DNA from: Pararhizobium_B sp963760965
GTDB lineage: Bacteria > Pseudomonadota > Alphaproteobacteria > Rhizobiales > Rhizobiaceae
Length of the DNA stretch: 64,000 nt
NCBI GenBank assembly: GCA_963760965.1
Contig: CAVXEW010000014.1
Coordinates: 1 to 64,000 of the forward strand
Reading direction: 5' to 3'
A program made the position numbers and the translations under genes. Positions 1 to 8,704 of the stretch are shown one piece after another (the first letter of the stretch is position 1; the number at the start of each line of letters is the position of its first letter). The notes under the pieces were generated by a model that did not search any database, had not been told where the DNA came from, and was given only the letters and a program-made list of their open reading frames with translations.

Positions 1-729
1 GGCCCGTCCTCCAGACAGGTCGAAGACGCCGCCGGTGGTGAAGCTGTTCTCCTCGGAGGCGAGCCAGGCGATCATGGCTGCGGCCTCGCCGAGTTCCAGA
101 AACCGGTTGCGCGGAATTTTCGACAGCATGTAGTCGATGTGTTCCTGACTCATCTGGTCGAATATGCGCGTGCGCGCTGCCGCCGGAGTGACGCAGTTGA
201 CGGCGATGTCGTAGCCGGCGAGTTCCTTCCCGAGCGACTTCGTCAGGCCGATCACGCCCGCCTTCGAGGCGGAATAGGCGGAGGCGTTCGGATTGCCCTC
301 CTTTCCGGCAATCGAGGCAATGTTGACGATGCGACCGTAGTTGGCCTTGCGCATCGCGGGGACGGCGGCCTTGTTGACGTGGAAGGTGCCCATCAGGTTG
401 ATGTCGACGATCCTGCGGAATTCCTCGACAGGATAGTCCTCGACGGTGGCGTTTGCCCCCGCGATCCCGGCGGAATTGACGAGCACGTCGAGGCGGCCGA
501 GTTCTGCCTGCGTCCGCTGCATCGCCTCGGCGACCCCCTTCCAGTCCGAGATGTCGACCTCGACCGCGAAGGCGCCGTTGCCCAGCAATTCGGCCGTTGC
601 CCGGGCTAGGGGGAGGTCGGTGTCCCAGACCGCGACGCGCGCGCCCGCTGCGGCGAGCCGTCCGGCAACGGCGCCGCCGATGCCCTGTGCTCCTCCCGTG
701 ACGATTGCGGTGCGATTTTCGAAGTTCAT
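1..729 (-). CDS. SDR-family oxidoreductase (3' end cut by window edge)
   Basis: Classical short-chain dehydrogenase/reductase, NAD(P)-dependent, cytosolic. Translating the reverse strand from the ATG at 729 gives 243 codons with no stop before the window edge. The N-terminus has the cofactor glycine motif TGGAQGIGGAVAGRL. An NSAG-like element follows around residue 85, then catalytic Ser in NIASIAGKEG and YSASK (YxxxK) near residue 150. The last residues, FTTGGVFDLSGGRA, are the usual SDR C-terminal block, so only a few residues are missing. It is divergent from the GntR gene that starts at 960 and probably belongs to the same acid-sugar island, oxidising a polyol or sugar-acid hydroxyl. The substrate cannot be read from sequence. 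SDR assignment is firm. Confidence 0.9.
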   Translation of the reverse strand, partial: MNFENRTAIVTGGAQGIGGAVAGRLAAAGARVAVWDTDLPLARATAELLGNGAFAVEVDISDWKGVAEAMQRTQAELGRLDVLVNSAGIAGANATVEDYPVEEFRRIVDINLMGTFHVNKAAVPAMRKANYGRIVNIASIAGKEGNPNASAYSASKAGVIGLTKSLGKELAGYDIAVNCVTPAAARTRIFDQMSQEHIDYMLSKIPRNRFLELGEAAAMIAWLASEENSFTTGGVFDLSGGRA

Positions 730-901
730 TGCTTTCTCCACTGTTTCGGCAGCGTCCTGCAGGCCGCGCCTTGTCGGTTGACAGGGGCGGGAACCCCGGC
801 CGTGCGCTGCCCGTGCTGCCGCAGGTTTCATCCCGATCGATCCGGAGGGCAAGACCGAAATTCGGCGCAGACGGCCGGGCCGTTCCCCCGCGGCAATTCC
901 T

Positions 902-957
902 TTGACAGCACGACCGCACTGTTCTATTTTGACACAGTTGGTATAAAAGGTATGCCA
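902..957 (+). promoter_or_regulatory. Candidate promoter and GntR-type operator before the first FCD regulator
   Basis: A TTGACA hexamer is seen at 902-907, with a weak TCTATT at 923-928 at 15-base spacing. Just before the ATG at 960 lies an imperfect palindrome: TGGTATA (939-945) and TATGCCA (951-957), matching at 6 of 7 paired positions with a 5-base spacer. FCD-type GntR proteins commonly bind such TGG...CCA sites and autoregulate. The site abuts the start codon, so binding would block initiation or elongation. The promoter call is weak; the palindrome itself is plain. Confidence 0.4.
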
Positions 958-959
958 CT

Positions 960-1670
960 ATGCGCGACGTCGTGGTTCGGCAACGCAAGCTCTACGAAGA
1001 AGTCGCCGATCGTCTCGAGAAGATGATCAGCGACGGCGAGTTTGCCGAGACCGGTCGCCTGCCTTCCGAACGCGAGCTGATGCGTCTTTTCGGTGTTGGT
1101 CGCCCTGCGGTTCGCGAGGCGTTGTTTCATTTGCGCAAGATGGGGCTGGTCGAGGTCCGGTCGGGGGAGCGTGCCCGTGTGACACGCCCGACGCCGAAGG
1201 TCGTCATCGACGCTCTCGCCGGCACGGCCCGCCACATGATGGCCGCCCCCGGCGGGGTGCACAACTTCCAGAGCGCACGAGTCTTCTTCGAGACCGGGCT
1301 TGCCCGACACGCGGCCCTTCACGCGACGGAGAAGGATCTGTCGAACTTCCGCGAGGCGCTCGAGGCGAACAGGGAATCCCTCGGGGACCTGAAGCTCTTC
1401 GAGCGCACCGACGTCGCCTTCCACTACGTGCTCGCGCTCGTGCCGCGAAACCCGATCTTCACCGCCATCCATGCCGCGCTCGCGGAATGGCTGCTCGAGC
1501 AGCGCCAGACGACCCTTGCACCGGGCGAGGACCAGAAGGCCTACGAAGCCCATTGCGCAATCTTCGAGGCCGTGACGGCCCGCGACGCCGACCGCGCCGA
1601 GAAGGCGATGCGCGAGCATCTCGAATATGTCGCCCAGCGATACACACGCGTCACGGAGGGGCGGGGATGA
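960..1670 (+). CDS. FCD-domain GntR-family transcriptional regulator
   Basis: Protein of 236 aa, the usual size of FadR-subfamily GntR regulators. Residues about 8-75 form the winged helix, with the typical GRLPSERELMRLFGVGRPAVREAL block. Residues about 95-220 are the all-helical FCD ligand domain, which usually binds a metal and an organic acid; the FHYVLA and AHCAIFEAV segments carry the conserved His positions. The gene heads a run of catabolic genes and an ABC importer, and its stop overlaps the next start (ATGA). It probably represses this operon until the acid-sugar substrate is present, and a candidate operator lies immediately upstream. Family assignment is secure; the ligand is unknown. 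Confidence 0.92.
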   Translation: MRDVVVRQRKLYEEVADRLEKMISDGEFAETGRLPSERELMRLFGVGRPAVREALFHLRKMGLVEVRSGERARVTRPTPKVVIDALAGTARHMMAAPGGVHNFQSARVFFETGLARHAALHATEKDLSNFREALEANRESLGDLKLFERTDVAFHYVLALVPRNPIFTAIHAALAEWLLEQRQTTLAPGEDQKAYEAHCAIFEAVTARDADRAEKAMREHLEYVAQRYTRVTEGRG

Positions 1671-1969
1671 CCGGTTACGTGATCATCGTCGATTTCCGGC
1701 TGAAGCCGGGGACGCAAGCCGCCTTCCGCAAGCTCGTGGACGCCAACGCCCGCACCTCGGCGCAGACGGAGAAGGGCTGCCGCCGCTTCGACGTGCTGGA
1801 GCCGACGGAAGGAGGCGACCGGGTTCTTCTTTTCGAGATCTATGACGACGAGGCGGCGTTCGAGGCGCACGCCCGGTCTCCGCACTATGCGAGTTTCGAC
1901 GTCGAGAGCTCTCCGATGGTGAGCGAGAAGTCGGTGCTTCGCTGCAATCTCGTGGCGACGCAGAACTAG
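1667..1969 (+). CDS. Antibiotic biosynthesis monooxygenase (ABM)-fold protein, YgiN-like
   Basis: A 100-aa protein beginning MTGYVIIVDFRLKPG, the typical dimeric alpha/beta ABM ferredoxin-like fold. The pattern T..E.GCRRFDVLEP.......V.LFEIYDDEAAFEAH..SPHY.SF matches the YgiN/quinol monooxygenase family over its full length. The start is the ATG of an ATGA overlap with the GntR stop, showing translational coupling. Members act as cofactor-independent oxygenases or as small isomerase-like or epimerase-like proteins next to sugar and aromatic catabolic genes. Here it sits between a regulator and an HpcH aldolase, so a role in handling a reactive sugar-acid intermediate is plausible but unproven. 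Confidence 0.85.
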   Translation: MTGYVIIVDFRLKPGTQAAFRKLVDANARTSAQTEKGCRRFDVLEPTEGGDRVLLFEIYDDEAAFEAHARSPHYASFDVESSPMVSEKSVLRCNLVATQN

Positions 1970-2016
1970 GAAGATCCGTGGCGGCAAGAGCACGGTCGGA
2001 CAAGGGAGGTTCGGAC

Positions 2017-2799
2017 ATGGCAGGGCAGGGCTTGAAGGAAATGGCCGGCACGAGGACGGCCAAGCTGGGACACTTCATCGTCGAATTCGCGACGCCGGGC
2101 ATAGGTCACATCCTGAAGTCGGCCGGCTGTGACTTCGTGCTTTTCGACCTCGAGCACTCCGGCTTCGGCTTCGAGACGGTGAAGAGCGCCATGCGCTACT
2201 TCGAGGCGGCGGAGCTTCCCGCCATCGTGCGGGTGCCATCGCGCGAATACCACCACATCGCCCGCGCGATGGACATGGGCGCCGAGGGCCTGATGCTGCC
2301 GATGGTCGGAAACCCGGATGAGGTGCGCGGGATCATCGACGCGATGAAGTACCACCCCGCCGGCAAGCGCGGCGTCGCGCTCCAGGTTGCGCACGACCGC
2401 TATCGCCCCGGTGCCGTCGCCGACAAGTTCGTCGCCGCAAACCGTCGCACGACGCTCTTCTGCCAGATCGAGACTGCGGAGGGTGTCGAGAATGCCGACG
2501 CCATGGCCGCCATCGACGGCGTGGACTGCCTCTGGGTCGGCCATTTCGATCTCTCCGTATCGCTTGGCGTCCCGGGAGAGTTCGACCATCCGAAATTCAA
2601 GGCGGCAATCGAGAAGACGATCGCGGCGACCAGAAAGCACGGCAAGGCCCTCGGCCGTCTCGTGCCGACGGTCGAGCAGGGCATCGAGATCAATTCACAA
2701 GGGTTTGATTTCGTGTGTTATTCCGGAGATGTCTGGGTTCTTCACGATGCCCTGGCCGCGGCGATCGGGAAACTTCGCGAAGGTTGCGTCGCCAGATAG
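2017..2799 (+). CDS. HpcH/HpaI-family class II aldolase
   Basis: Protein of 260 aa. These metal-dependent TIM-barrel enzymes cleave or form 2-keto-3-deoxy acids, typically releasing pyruvate and an aldehyde. Visible features are FDLEHSGFGFE (family DxEH block, near residue 40), the GAEGLMLPMV metal-site region, and CQIETAEGVEN and VGHFDLSVSLG in the C-terminal half. The ATG at 2017 is preferred over an in-frame GTG at 1978 because AAGGGAGG lies just upstream. It is 9 bases from the downstream dehydrogenase gene. With its neighbours it could be the carbon-carbon bond-cleaving step of the first acid-sugar operon. Specificity (HpaI-like, KDR-like or other) is not determinable here. Confidence 0.88.
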   Translation: MAGQGLKEMAGTRTAKLGHFIVEFATPGIGHILKSAGCDFVLFDLEHSGFGFETVKSAMRYFEAAELPAIVRVPSREYHHIARAMDMGAEGLMLPMVGNPDEVRGIIDAMKYHPAGKRGVALQVAHDRYRPGAVADKFVAANRRTTLFCQIETAEGVENADAMAAIDGVDCLWVGHFDLSVSLGVPGEFDHPKFKAAIEKTIAATRKHGKALGRLVPTVEQGIEINSQGFDFVCYSGDVWVLHDALAAAIGKLREGCVAR

Positions 2800-2808
2800 G
2801 AGGGTGCC

Positions 2809-3858
2809 ATGGCTGGAAAATTCCGTGTGGCACTGTCCGGCGATTTCAAGAAGCCCGACGGGTCGCCCACCTATCCCGATTTCGATCTCGGCCCGCTGAA
2901 GGCTGCGCCGGGCGTCGAGATGGAATATCTCGAACCGGAAAGCCCGATCCGCGCCGAACAACTCGAGGATTTCGACGCGCTGATCCTGCTCGCCCATCGC
3001 TTCGGGCCCGGGAGCGTCCCGAAGAGCGGCAGGCTTGCGGTCGTCGCACGCTTCGGCGTCGGTTACGATACGGTCGACGTCGATGCCTGTACAAAGGCGG
3101 GGATCGCACTGGTCATAACGCCCGACGGGGTTCGAAGGCCTGTCGCCGTGTCGGTGCTCACCTTCATGCTGGCGCTGACGGGCAAGCTGACGATCAAGGA
3201 CCGTCTGACGCGCGAGGCGGCGGCAGGCTATGCGAAGCGCTCCGACCACATGGGCGCCGGGCTCGTCGGACGCACGTTCGGTTCGCTCGGCATCGGCAAC
3301 ATCGGCGCCGAGGTCTTCCGGCTGCTCAAGCCCTTCGACATGAAGCTTGTCGCGCATGATCCCTATGCCGACAAGGCGATGGCCGCCGAACTCGGTGTCG
3401 AACTCGTCGGTCTGGAGGACCTCTTCCGACAGGCGGACGTTCTGTCGGTGAGCGTCCCGCTCACGGAAGAGACGCACCATATCGTCAACCGCGACCGCCT
3501 GAGGCTCATGAAGCCGACGGCCTATCTCATCAACACCGCCCGCGGACCGGTGGTCGACCAGACCGCCATCACGGAAGCGTTGCGCGAGCACTGGATCGCA
3601 GGAGCCGGGCTCGACGTCCTGGAGCAGGAGCCGCCGGATCCCGATGACCCCATCCTCTCCCTCGACAACGTCATTCTCGCTCCGCACGCATTGTGCTGGA
3701 CCGATCAGTGTTTCGCGGGGAACGGGGCGGCGGACGTGAAGGCGGTACTCGAGGTCAAGCACGGACGCGTGCCGCGCGGGGTGGTGAACCGCGAGGTACT
3801 GGAGAGCGATGCCTGGAAGAAACGGCTTGCCGGCTACGCGGCGCAATCGGGAGGATAG
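2809..3858 (+). CDS. D-isomer-specific 2-hydroxyacid dehydrogenase (SerA-like)
   Basis: Protein of 349 aa in the NAD-dependent D-2-hydroxyacid dehydrogenase family. An N-terminal flavodoxin-like substrate domain is followed by the Rossmann domain with GSLGIGNIGAE around residue 165, D-containing nucleotide loop AHDPYAD, catalytic Arg in LINTARGPVVD near residue 245, Glu in the DVLEQEPP stretch and catalytic His in LAPHALCWTD. A strong GGAGG precedes the ATG. It lies between the aldolase and the ABC binding protein, so it is expected to oxidise a 2-hydroxy acid or reduce a 2-keto acid made in this pathway. It lacks the C-terminal ACT domain of long SerA enzymes, so a serine biosynthesis role is unlikely. 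Confidence 0.87.
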   Translation: MAGKFRVALSGDFKKPDGSPTYPDFDLGPLKAAPGVEMEYLEPESPIRAEQLEDFDALILLAHRFGPGSVPKSGRLAVVARFGVGYDTVDVDACTKAGIALVITPDGVRRPVAVSVLTFMLALTGKLTIKDRLTREAAAGYAKRSDHMGAGLVGRTFGSLGIGNIGAEVFRLLKPFDMKLVAHDPYADKAMAAELGVELVGLEDLFRQADVLSVSVPLTEETHHIVNRDRLRLMKPTAYLINTARGPVVDQTAITEALREHWIAGAGLDVLEQEPPDPDDPILSLDNVILAPHALCWTDQCFAGNGAADVKAVLEVKHGRVPRGVVNREVLESDAWKKRLAGYAAQSGG

Positions 3859-4022
3859 CCGAACGAATTCAGGAATTCGGGCGCCCGCACCCCGGTCCGA
3901 CCGGCGGTGCGAAAGGTGGACGAGAAGGCCCGGCCGCAGCGCCCGCGGGACCGGACGATGAGGAAAGGAGCGGGGCTCGATCGTTCGAAGCTGGCTGCTC
4001 CGCAACGGGAGGAATGGCAGTC

Positions 4023-5684
4023 ATGGATGATCGCAAGAAACGGGATTTCGAGGCGGGGCTGTCGGCCGACGTCGACGCCTGGCTCCGCGGCGAGCCCACG
4101 CGCAGAACGTTCATCAAGAGGTTCGGGCAGGCGATCGGGATGTTGCCGCTCGCCGGAGGAATGCTCGGGGCGGCGACCGAATGGGCCCTGGCCCAGGCCA
4201 GCCTCGACCTCGCCGACGCGTCGACGCCGCTCGGCAAGGCGCAGGCGGCGGCGATGAAGGCCTCTTCGGAGGGGCCTGCCGACGGGTCGGCCTACCGGGC
4301 GGTGCAGGCGGCCAAGAAATACAAGGGCGTCACCCTCAACATGACGTACGAGGCGGGGCTGCAGGCGCTCGACCCCCGCAATTTCTCGGGCCCGGCATGG
4401 GAGCAGCTTACCGGCATCAAGTCCAACGTGGTGGAACTGTCGCATCCGGACCAGTATTCGAAGCCCATCGCCGAGCACATCGCCGGCTCGGGAGCCTACG
4501 ACATACTCGACATCGAGCCGGCGTGGACGCCTTCGCTCGCAGACGGCGGGGTCATCCAGCCGCTGGACGATTTCTTTGCCAAGTACATCAACAAGGCTGA
4601 CCTGGACGATTATCATCCGCTCTACAAGGCCCTGCCGACCTACAAAGGCAAGGTGTGGGGCTTCTTCGACGACGGCGACATGTTCGCCCTCTATTACCGC
4701 AAGGACATCTTTGGCGACCAGAAGCTCAAGGATGCCTACCAGAAGAAGTTCGGCAAGGCGCTCGAGGTGCCCAAGACCTGGGAAGACTACGCGCAGGTCG
4801 CGCAGTTCATCACCGACAGCATGGGTCCGAAAGTCTATGGCGCAGGGCATTTCCGCAAGGCCGGAAGTCCTGGAAACCAGTACGATTTTCTTCAGCAGTA
4901 TCGGGCTAATAGCGGCGTGTTCTTCGACGATAACATGAAGGCGCAGCTCAATTCGCCCGCCGGCATCAAGACGCTCGAGAACATGATCGCGGCCAACAAG
5001 GCCTCGATACCCGGCAACAATGAACTCGACGCCGTGTCGCTCTGGGCAGCCTTCCTGCAGGGCAAGGTGGCGATGATCTATTCCTGGCCGCCGACCGGGC
5101 GCATGGCTGCGAACTACTCGCAGAGCGCAAAGGCGATCAACTTCATTCCGAAGTCATCGATCGCCGGCAAGGTCGGCTATGCCGTCGTTCCGGGCGGGCA
5201 TCCGGAACACGCGACCGGCTACAACAAGGCGCTCTCCGCCAACTCGTCGAACGCCGAGGCCGCCTACCTCTTCATGCAATGGGCGACTTCGCCGCCGGTG
5301 TCGCTGGCCCGCTGCATGCTGCCGTACTCGCTGCGCGATCCATACCGGCTGTCGCACTTCAAGTCGGATCTCTATCGTGCGCTCTGGCCGGATGCGAAGG
5401 AGTACCTCGTCAATCTGAACAATTCGGCCAATGTCGGGCTTCTCGACATGATCATGCCCGGTTGGCAGGACTACGCCCTGTCGCTCGACAGGATGTGTTC
5501 CGCGGTATGGGCGGGCACGGACCCGAAGACCGCTCTGCAGACGGCGGCGAGCGAGTGGGACACGACGACCCAGCGTCTCGGTGTGGAGAAGCAGAAGGCC
5601 TTCTTCCACGAATACCAGAAGCTGCCGGGCTCCTCGGCCGATCACACGGTCGCCTCGATGGGCATGGCCGTGACCCTCGACTGA
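4023..5684 (+). CDS. ABC transporter substrate-binding protein (MalE/UgpB type), Tat-type export signal
   Basis: Family 1 extracellular solute-binding protein of 553 aa, rather longer than the usual 410-450. The start at 4023 (MDDRKKRDFE) has GGGAGGA at good spacing; an upstream in-frame ATG at 4014 sits too close to it. The N-terminus has a Tat-like motif, TRRTFIKRFG near residue 25, followed by a hydrophobic stretch ending ALAQA, so the folded protein is probably exported by Tat. The body shows the sugar-binding features YDILDIEPAW, GFFDDGDMFALYYRKD and a late LYRALWP. It delivers substrate to the two permeases and ATPase that follow. An acid sugar, lactone or glycoside is the likely cargo, given the enzymes around it. 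Confidence 0.9.
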   Translation: MDDRKKRDFEAGLSADVDAWLRGEPTRRTFIKRFGQAIGMLPLAGGMLGAATEWALAQASLDLADASTPLGKAQAAAMKASSEGPADGSAYRAVQAAKKYKGVTLNMTYEAGLQALDPRNFSGPAWEQLTGIKSNVVELSHPDQYSKPIAEHIAGSGAYDILDIEPAWTPSLADGGVIQPLDDFFAKYINKADLDDYHPLYKALPTYKGKVWGFFDDGDMFALYYRKDIFGDQKLKDAYQKKFGKALEVPKTWEDYAQVAQFITDSMGPKVYGAGHFRKAGSPGNQYDFLQQYRANSGVFFDDNMKAQLNSPAGIKTLENMIAANKASIPGNNELDAVSLWAAFLQGKVAMIYSWPPTGRMAANYSQSAKAINFIPKSSIAGKVGYAVVPGGHPEHATGYNKALSANSSNAEAAYLFMQWATSPPVSLARCMLPYSLRDPYRLSHFKSDLYRALWPDAKEYLVNLNNSANVGLLDMIMPGWQDYALSLDRMCSAVWAGTDPKTALQTAASEWDTTTQRLGVEKQKAFFHEYQKLPGSSADHTVASMGMAVTLD

Positions 5685-5706
5685 GGCGGCACGAACGCAC
5701 GAAGAC

Positions 5707-5734
5707 ACCCTGCCGGCGGCATCGCCGGCAGGGT
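5707..5734 (+). terminator. Perfect 12-bp hairpin between binding-protein gene and permease genes
   Basis: ACCCTGCCGGCG (5707-5718) and its exact complement CGCCGGCAGGGT (5723-5734) flank a GCAT loop. No run of T follows, so this is less a classical terminator than an RNA-stabilising or attenuating hairpin. Such a structure after a binding-protein gene would protect its message and lower permease expression, giving excess binding protein. Confidence 0.6.
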
Positions 5735-5792
5735 GGCGGGCCGGCGACGGCACGACGTCGGTTGGAAGCGGATCCGGGGGAGGTAGGAGACA

Positions 5793-6731
5793 ATGAGCAC
5801 GAGCGTCCAGTCGCAAGCCGCCTCGATCGGCTCGCTGCCGCCGCTTTCGGGCCTGTCCAGGTGGAGCGACCTCAATTTCAGGTGGCTGCTCGTCGCCCCC
5901 GCAATTCTTCTCATCCTCGCGCTCTCCATCTATCCGCTCGTTTTTTCCGCCTGGGTGGCGTTCGTGAACTACGACTTCCAGATCCCGGGGCACGCCTTTG
6001 TCGGCTGGGGGAACTTCAAGGCGGTGATCGACGACCCGGTCGCGCGATGGTCACTCGTGCTGACCGCGATCCTGTCGGCCGCGAACGTTACGATCGAGTT
6101 CGCGCTCGGACTGGCCCTTGCGCTGGCGATGGTCCGCAACTTCCCCGGACGCGGCCTGGTCATGTCGATCATCATCGTCCCACTGTTCATAAGCCCGGTG
6201 ATCGTCGGACAGGCATGGGCGCTGCTCCTGCAGAGACCCTTCGGCCCGACCGACTACGTGCTCAGCCTGATCGTCGGTCACGACGTCAGGATCAGCTGGC
6301 TCAGCCAGAGCCCCTGGATCTATTTTTCGCTCATCCTGGCGGACGTGTGGCAATGGACGCCGTTCATGTTCGTCATTCTGCTGGCAGGGCTGACATCGAT
6401 TCCGCCCAACCTCTACGAGGCCGCCGAACTCGACGGCGTCAGCGGATGGCAGGCCTTCTGGGCGATAACAGTTCCCTACCTGAAGCCGATGATCCTGCTT
6501 GCAGTGACGTTCCGTCTCCTCGACACCATCAAGCTCTTCGACACGATCTTCATCATGACAGCAGGCGGGCCGGGCACGAAGACCTATACGGCCTCCTACT
6601 ACCTCTACACGGTCGGCTTCACCCAGTTCCACCTTTCCCAGGCGACCGCCGGAAGCTGGATCTTCCTCATCGTGACGGCCGTCGTCGTGGGCTTTCTCGT
6701 GAGACATCTCCTGAGGCCGGAGGCGGAATGA
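5793..6731 (+). CDS. Sugar ABC transporter permease (MalF-like)
   Basis: Inner-membrane permease of 312 aa with about six hydrophobic helices, starting near residue 30 (WLLVAPAILLILALSIYPL). The cytoplasmic EAA loop reads EAAELDGVSGWQAFWAITVPYL around residue 210, the standard ATPase contact of binding-protein-dependent importers. GGAGG lies 9 bases before the ATG. The stop overlaps the start of the second permease (ATGATG/TGA arrangement), so the two are translationally coupled and probably form a heterodimer. Substrate follows the binding protein upstream. Confidence 0.93.
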   Translation: MSTSVQSQAASIGSLPPLSGLSRWSDLNFRWLLVAPAILLILALSIYPLVFSAWVAFVNYDFQIPGHAFVGWGNFKAVIDDPVARWSLVLTAILSAANVTIEFALGLALALAMVRNFPGRGLVMSIIIVPLFISPVIVGQAWALLLQRPFGPTDYVLSLIVGHDVRISWLSQSPWIYFSLILADVWQWTPFMFVILLAGLTSIPPNLYEAAELDGVSGWQAFWAITVPYLKPMILLAVTFRLLDTIKLFDTIFIMTAGGPGTKTYTASYYLYTVGFTQFHLSQATAGSWIFLIVTAVVVGFLVRHLLRPEAE

Positions 6732-7570
6732 TGCCATCAGTTCAGAAGAGGCGGCGCCGCCGCATCCCGATCGGCCGGATCGTCTTCGTGGGCCTGTTCC
6801 TGTGCTTCGTGTTCGTCCCGCTCTACTGGATGTTCGTGACGTCCATCAAGCCGAGCGACGACTATCTGGCCGTTCCGCCGGTCTGGTTCCCGAAGGAGCC
6901 GACCTACGTGCACTACGTTGCGGCGCTGTTCGCGTATCGCGGGCTGAAGGGCCTCACCAACAGCCTGGTCATCTCGCTCTTTGCGACCGTTCTCTCGGCT
7001 GTCTTCGGGACGATGATGGCTTACAGCCTCGCCAGGTTCAACACCGGCGGAAAGCACCTGTCCTTCTGGGTGCTCTCCCAGCGCTTCCTGCCACCGGTCG
7101 CCATCATCCTGCCGATCTTCCTCATCTACCGGAGCGTCGGCCTTCACGACACCCGCATCGGCCTCGTCCTCGCCTATACCGTGCTGACCCTGCCCGTATC
7201 GGTCTGGATGATGTTTGCCTATTTCCGGAGCATGCCGAGGTCGATGGAGGACGCCGCCCTCGTCGACGGCTGCACCCGCTGGCAGGCCTTCTGGCAGGTC
7301 GCCGTGCCGCTCGCCGCGCCCGGCATCGTGGCGGCTGCCGTCTTCGCCTTCATCGCATGCTGGACGGAGTTCTTCTTCGCACTTGTGCTGACGAGCAGGA
7401 ACGCCTTCACACTTCCCACGGTCTTCCGTGCGTTTCTCGGGTTCCAGGGCGCGCAGTACGGCGAGGCAAGCGCACTGGCGATCGTTTCCCTGGCGCCGTC
7501 AATCGCACTGGGCGTCCTCGCACAGCGGCATCTGGTGCGAGGCCTGACGCTCGGCGCGGTGCGCGGCTGA
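6728..7570 (+). CDS. Sugar ABC transporter permease (MalG-like)
   Basis: Inner-membrane permease of 280 aa. It opens with a very basic cytoplasmic stretch (QKRRRRRIPIG) and a first helix GRIVFVGLFLCFVFVPLYWM, then FVTSIKPSDDY typical of the MalG group. The EAA loop is seen as EDAALVDGCTRWQAFWQVAVPLA near residue 180. Two adjacent in-frame ATGs (6728 and 6731) overlap the stop of the preceding permease, so either may be used. It would pair with the MalF-like subunit and dock the ATPase encoded 27 bases downstream. Confidence 0.93.
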   Translation: MMPSVQKRRRRRIPIGRIVFVGLFLCFVFVPLYWMFVTSIKPSDDYLAVPPVWFPKEPTYVHYVAALFAYRGLKGLTNSLVISLFATVLSAVFGTMMAYSLARFNTGGKHLSFWVLSQRFLPPVAIILPIFLIYRSVGLHDTRIGLVLAYTVLTLPVSVWMMFAYFRSMPRSMEDAALVDGCTRWQAFWQVAVPLAAPGIVAAAVFAFIACWTEFFFALVLTSRNAFTLPTVFRAFLGFQGAQYGEASALAIVSLAPSIALGVLAQRHLVRGLTLGAVRG

Positions 7571-7597
7571 GGACATTCATCAGGAGGTGATGGCAGA

Positions 7598-8692
7598 ATG
7601 GCGCAAGTGAGGATCAAGGGCCTGCACAAGTATTTCGGCAGCTTCCATGCCGTGCGCGGCATCGACCTCGACATCGCGGACGGTGAATTCACGGTGCTCG
7701 TTGGCCCTTCCGGCTGCGGCAAGAGCACGCTTCTCAGGATGATTGCCGGGCTCGAGGGCATAAGCGAGGGCGAGATCGAGATCGGCGGCGAGATCGTCAA
7801 CGACATGCGTCCGCGCGATCGCGATGTCGCCATGGTCTTCCAGGACTACGCCCTCTATCCGCACATGACGGTCGAGCGGAACATCGGCTTCGGCCTGAAG
7901 GCGCGAAAGCTGCCTTCGGAGGAGATCGCCCGGCGTGCCCGTGCCGCGGCGAAGACCCTCGGGATCGAACAGTTCCTGAGCAGGCTGCCCCGGCAGCTTT
8001 CGGGCGGGCAGCGCCAGCGGGTGGCCATAGGCCGGGCCATAGTGCGCAACCCGCGGATATTTCTCTTCGACGAGCCACTCTCCAACCTCGATGCCCAGCT
8101 TCGCGACGAGATGCGAAGCGAGATCAAGCGGCTTCACCAGGAAATAGCGACCACGATGATCTACGTCACGCACGACCAGATCGAAGCGATGACGCTCGCC
8201 GACAGGATCGTGCTGATGCGGGACGGCGTGATCGAGCAGCAGGGGGCCCCCCTCGAGTTGTTCGAGCGCCCGGCGAGCCGGTTCGTGGCCGGCTTCCTCG
8301 GGTCGCCGCAAATGTCTTTCGTGCCGGGCACGCTCGCCTGCAACGGCGCCGGCAGCATCAGGCTGGGAGACGGCAGCAGCACGCTGGCGGTGCCGGACGG
8401 AAGGGCACTGGCGCCGGCTGCGGACGGCCGGCGGGTTCTCCTCGGCCTGCGGGCCGAGCATGTCACGCGTGCCCAGGGGGAGCCGGCGGAAGGCACCGTT
8501 CGCCACGAGGCGACGGTCGAACTGATACAGCCGACCGGCTCGCGCAGCTACGCCACGTTCCGTCTGGCGGGCGAGCCCGTGATGGCGGAGCTGCAGGCAC
8601 ACGACGTGAGCACCCCCGGCGAGCGCATCACGGTGGACATCAACCTGATGCGCGCATCGCTATTCGATGCCGAAACCGAAAAGGCGATCTGA
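7598..8692 (+). CDS. ABC transporter ATP-binding protein (MalK/UgpC type)
   Basis: ATPase of 364 aa, full family length. It shows Walker A GPSGCGKST near residue 37, Q-loop MVFQDYALYPHM, signature LSGGQRQRVAIGRAI near residue 135, Walker B IFLFDEPLSNLDA and switch His in YVTHDQIEAMTLADR. The C-terminal 130 residues are the TOBE/MalK regulatory domain. A near-perfect Shine-Dalgarno, AGGAGGTGA, precedes the ATG. It energises the MalFG-like pair; MalK-type ATPases are sometimes shared with other importers in the cell. Confidence 0.94.
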   Translation: MAQVRIKGLHKYFGSFHAVRGIDLDIADGEFTVLVGPSGCGKSTLLRMIAGLEGISEGEIEIGGEIVNDMRPRDRDVAMVFQDYALYPHMTVERNIGFGLKARKLPSEEIARRARAAAKTLGIEQFLSRLPRQLSGGQRQRVAIGRAIVRNPRIFLFDEPLSNLDAQLRDEMRSEIKRLHQEIATTMIYVTHDQIEAMTLADRIVLMRDGVIEQQGAPLELFERPASRFVAGFLGSPQMSFVPGTLACNGAGSIRLGDGSSTLAVPDGRALAPAADGRRVLLGLRAEHVTRAQGEPAEGTVRHEATVELIQPTGSRSYATFRLAGEPVMAELQAHDVSTPGERITVDINLMRASLFDAETEKAI

Positions 8693-8704
8693 GGGGATCC
8701 GTTG

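Noticed and set aside
3864..3879. CGAATTC-AG-GAATTCG inverted repeat between the dehydrogenase and binding-protein genes
   Set aside because: Short, isolated, without promoter elements or a U tract; too weak to call an operator or terminator.
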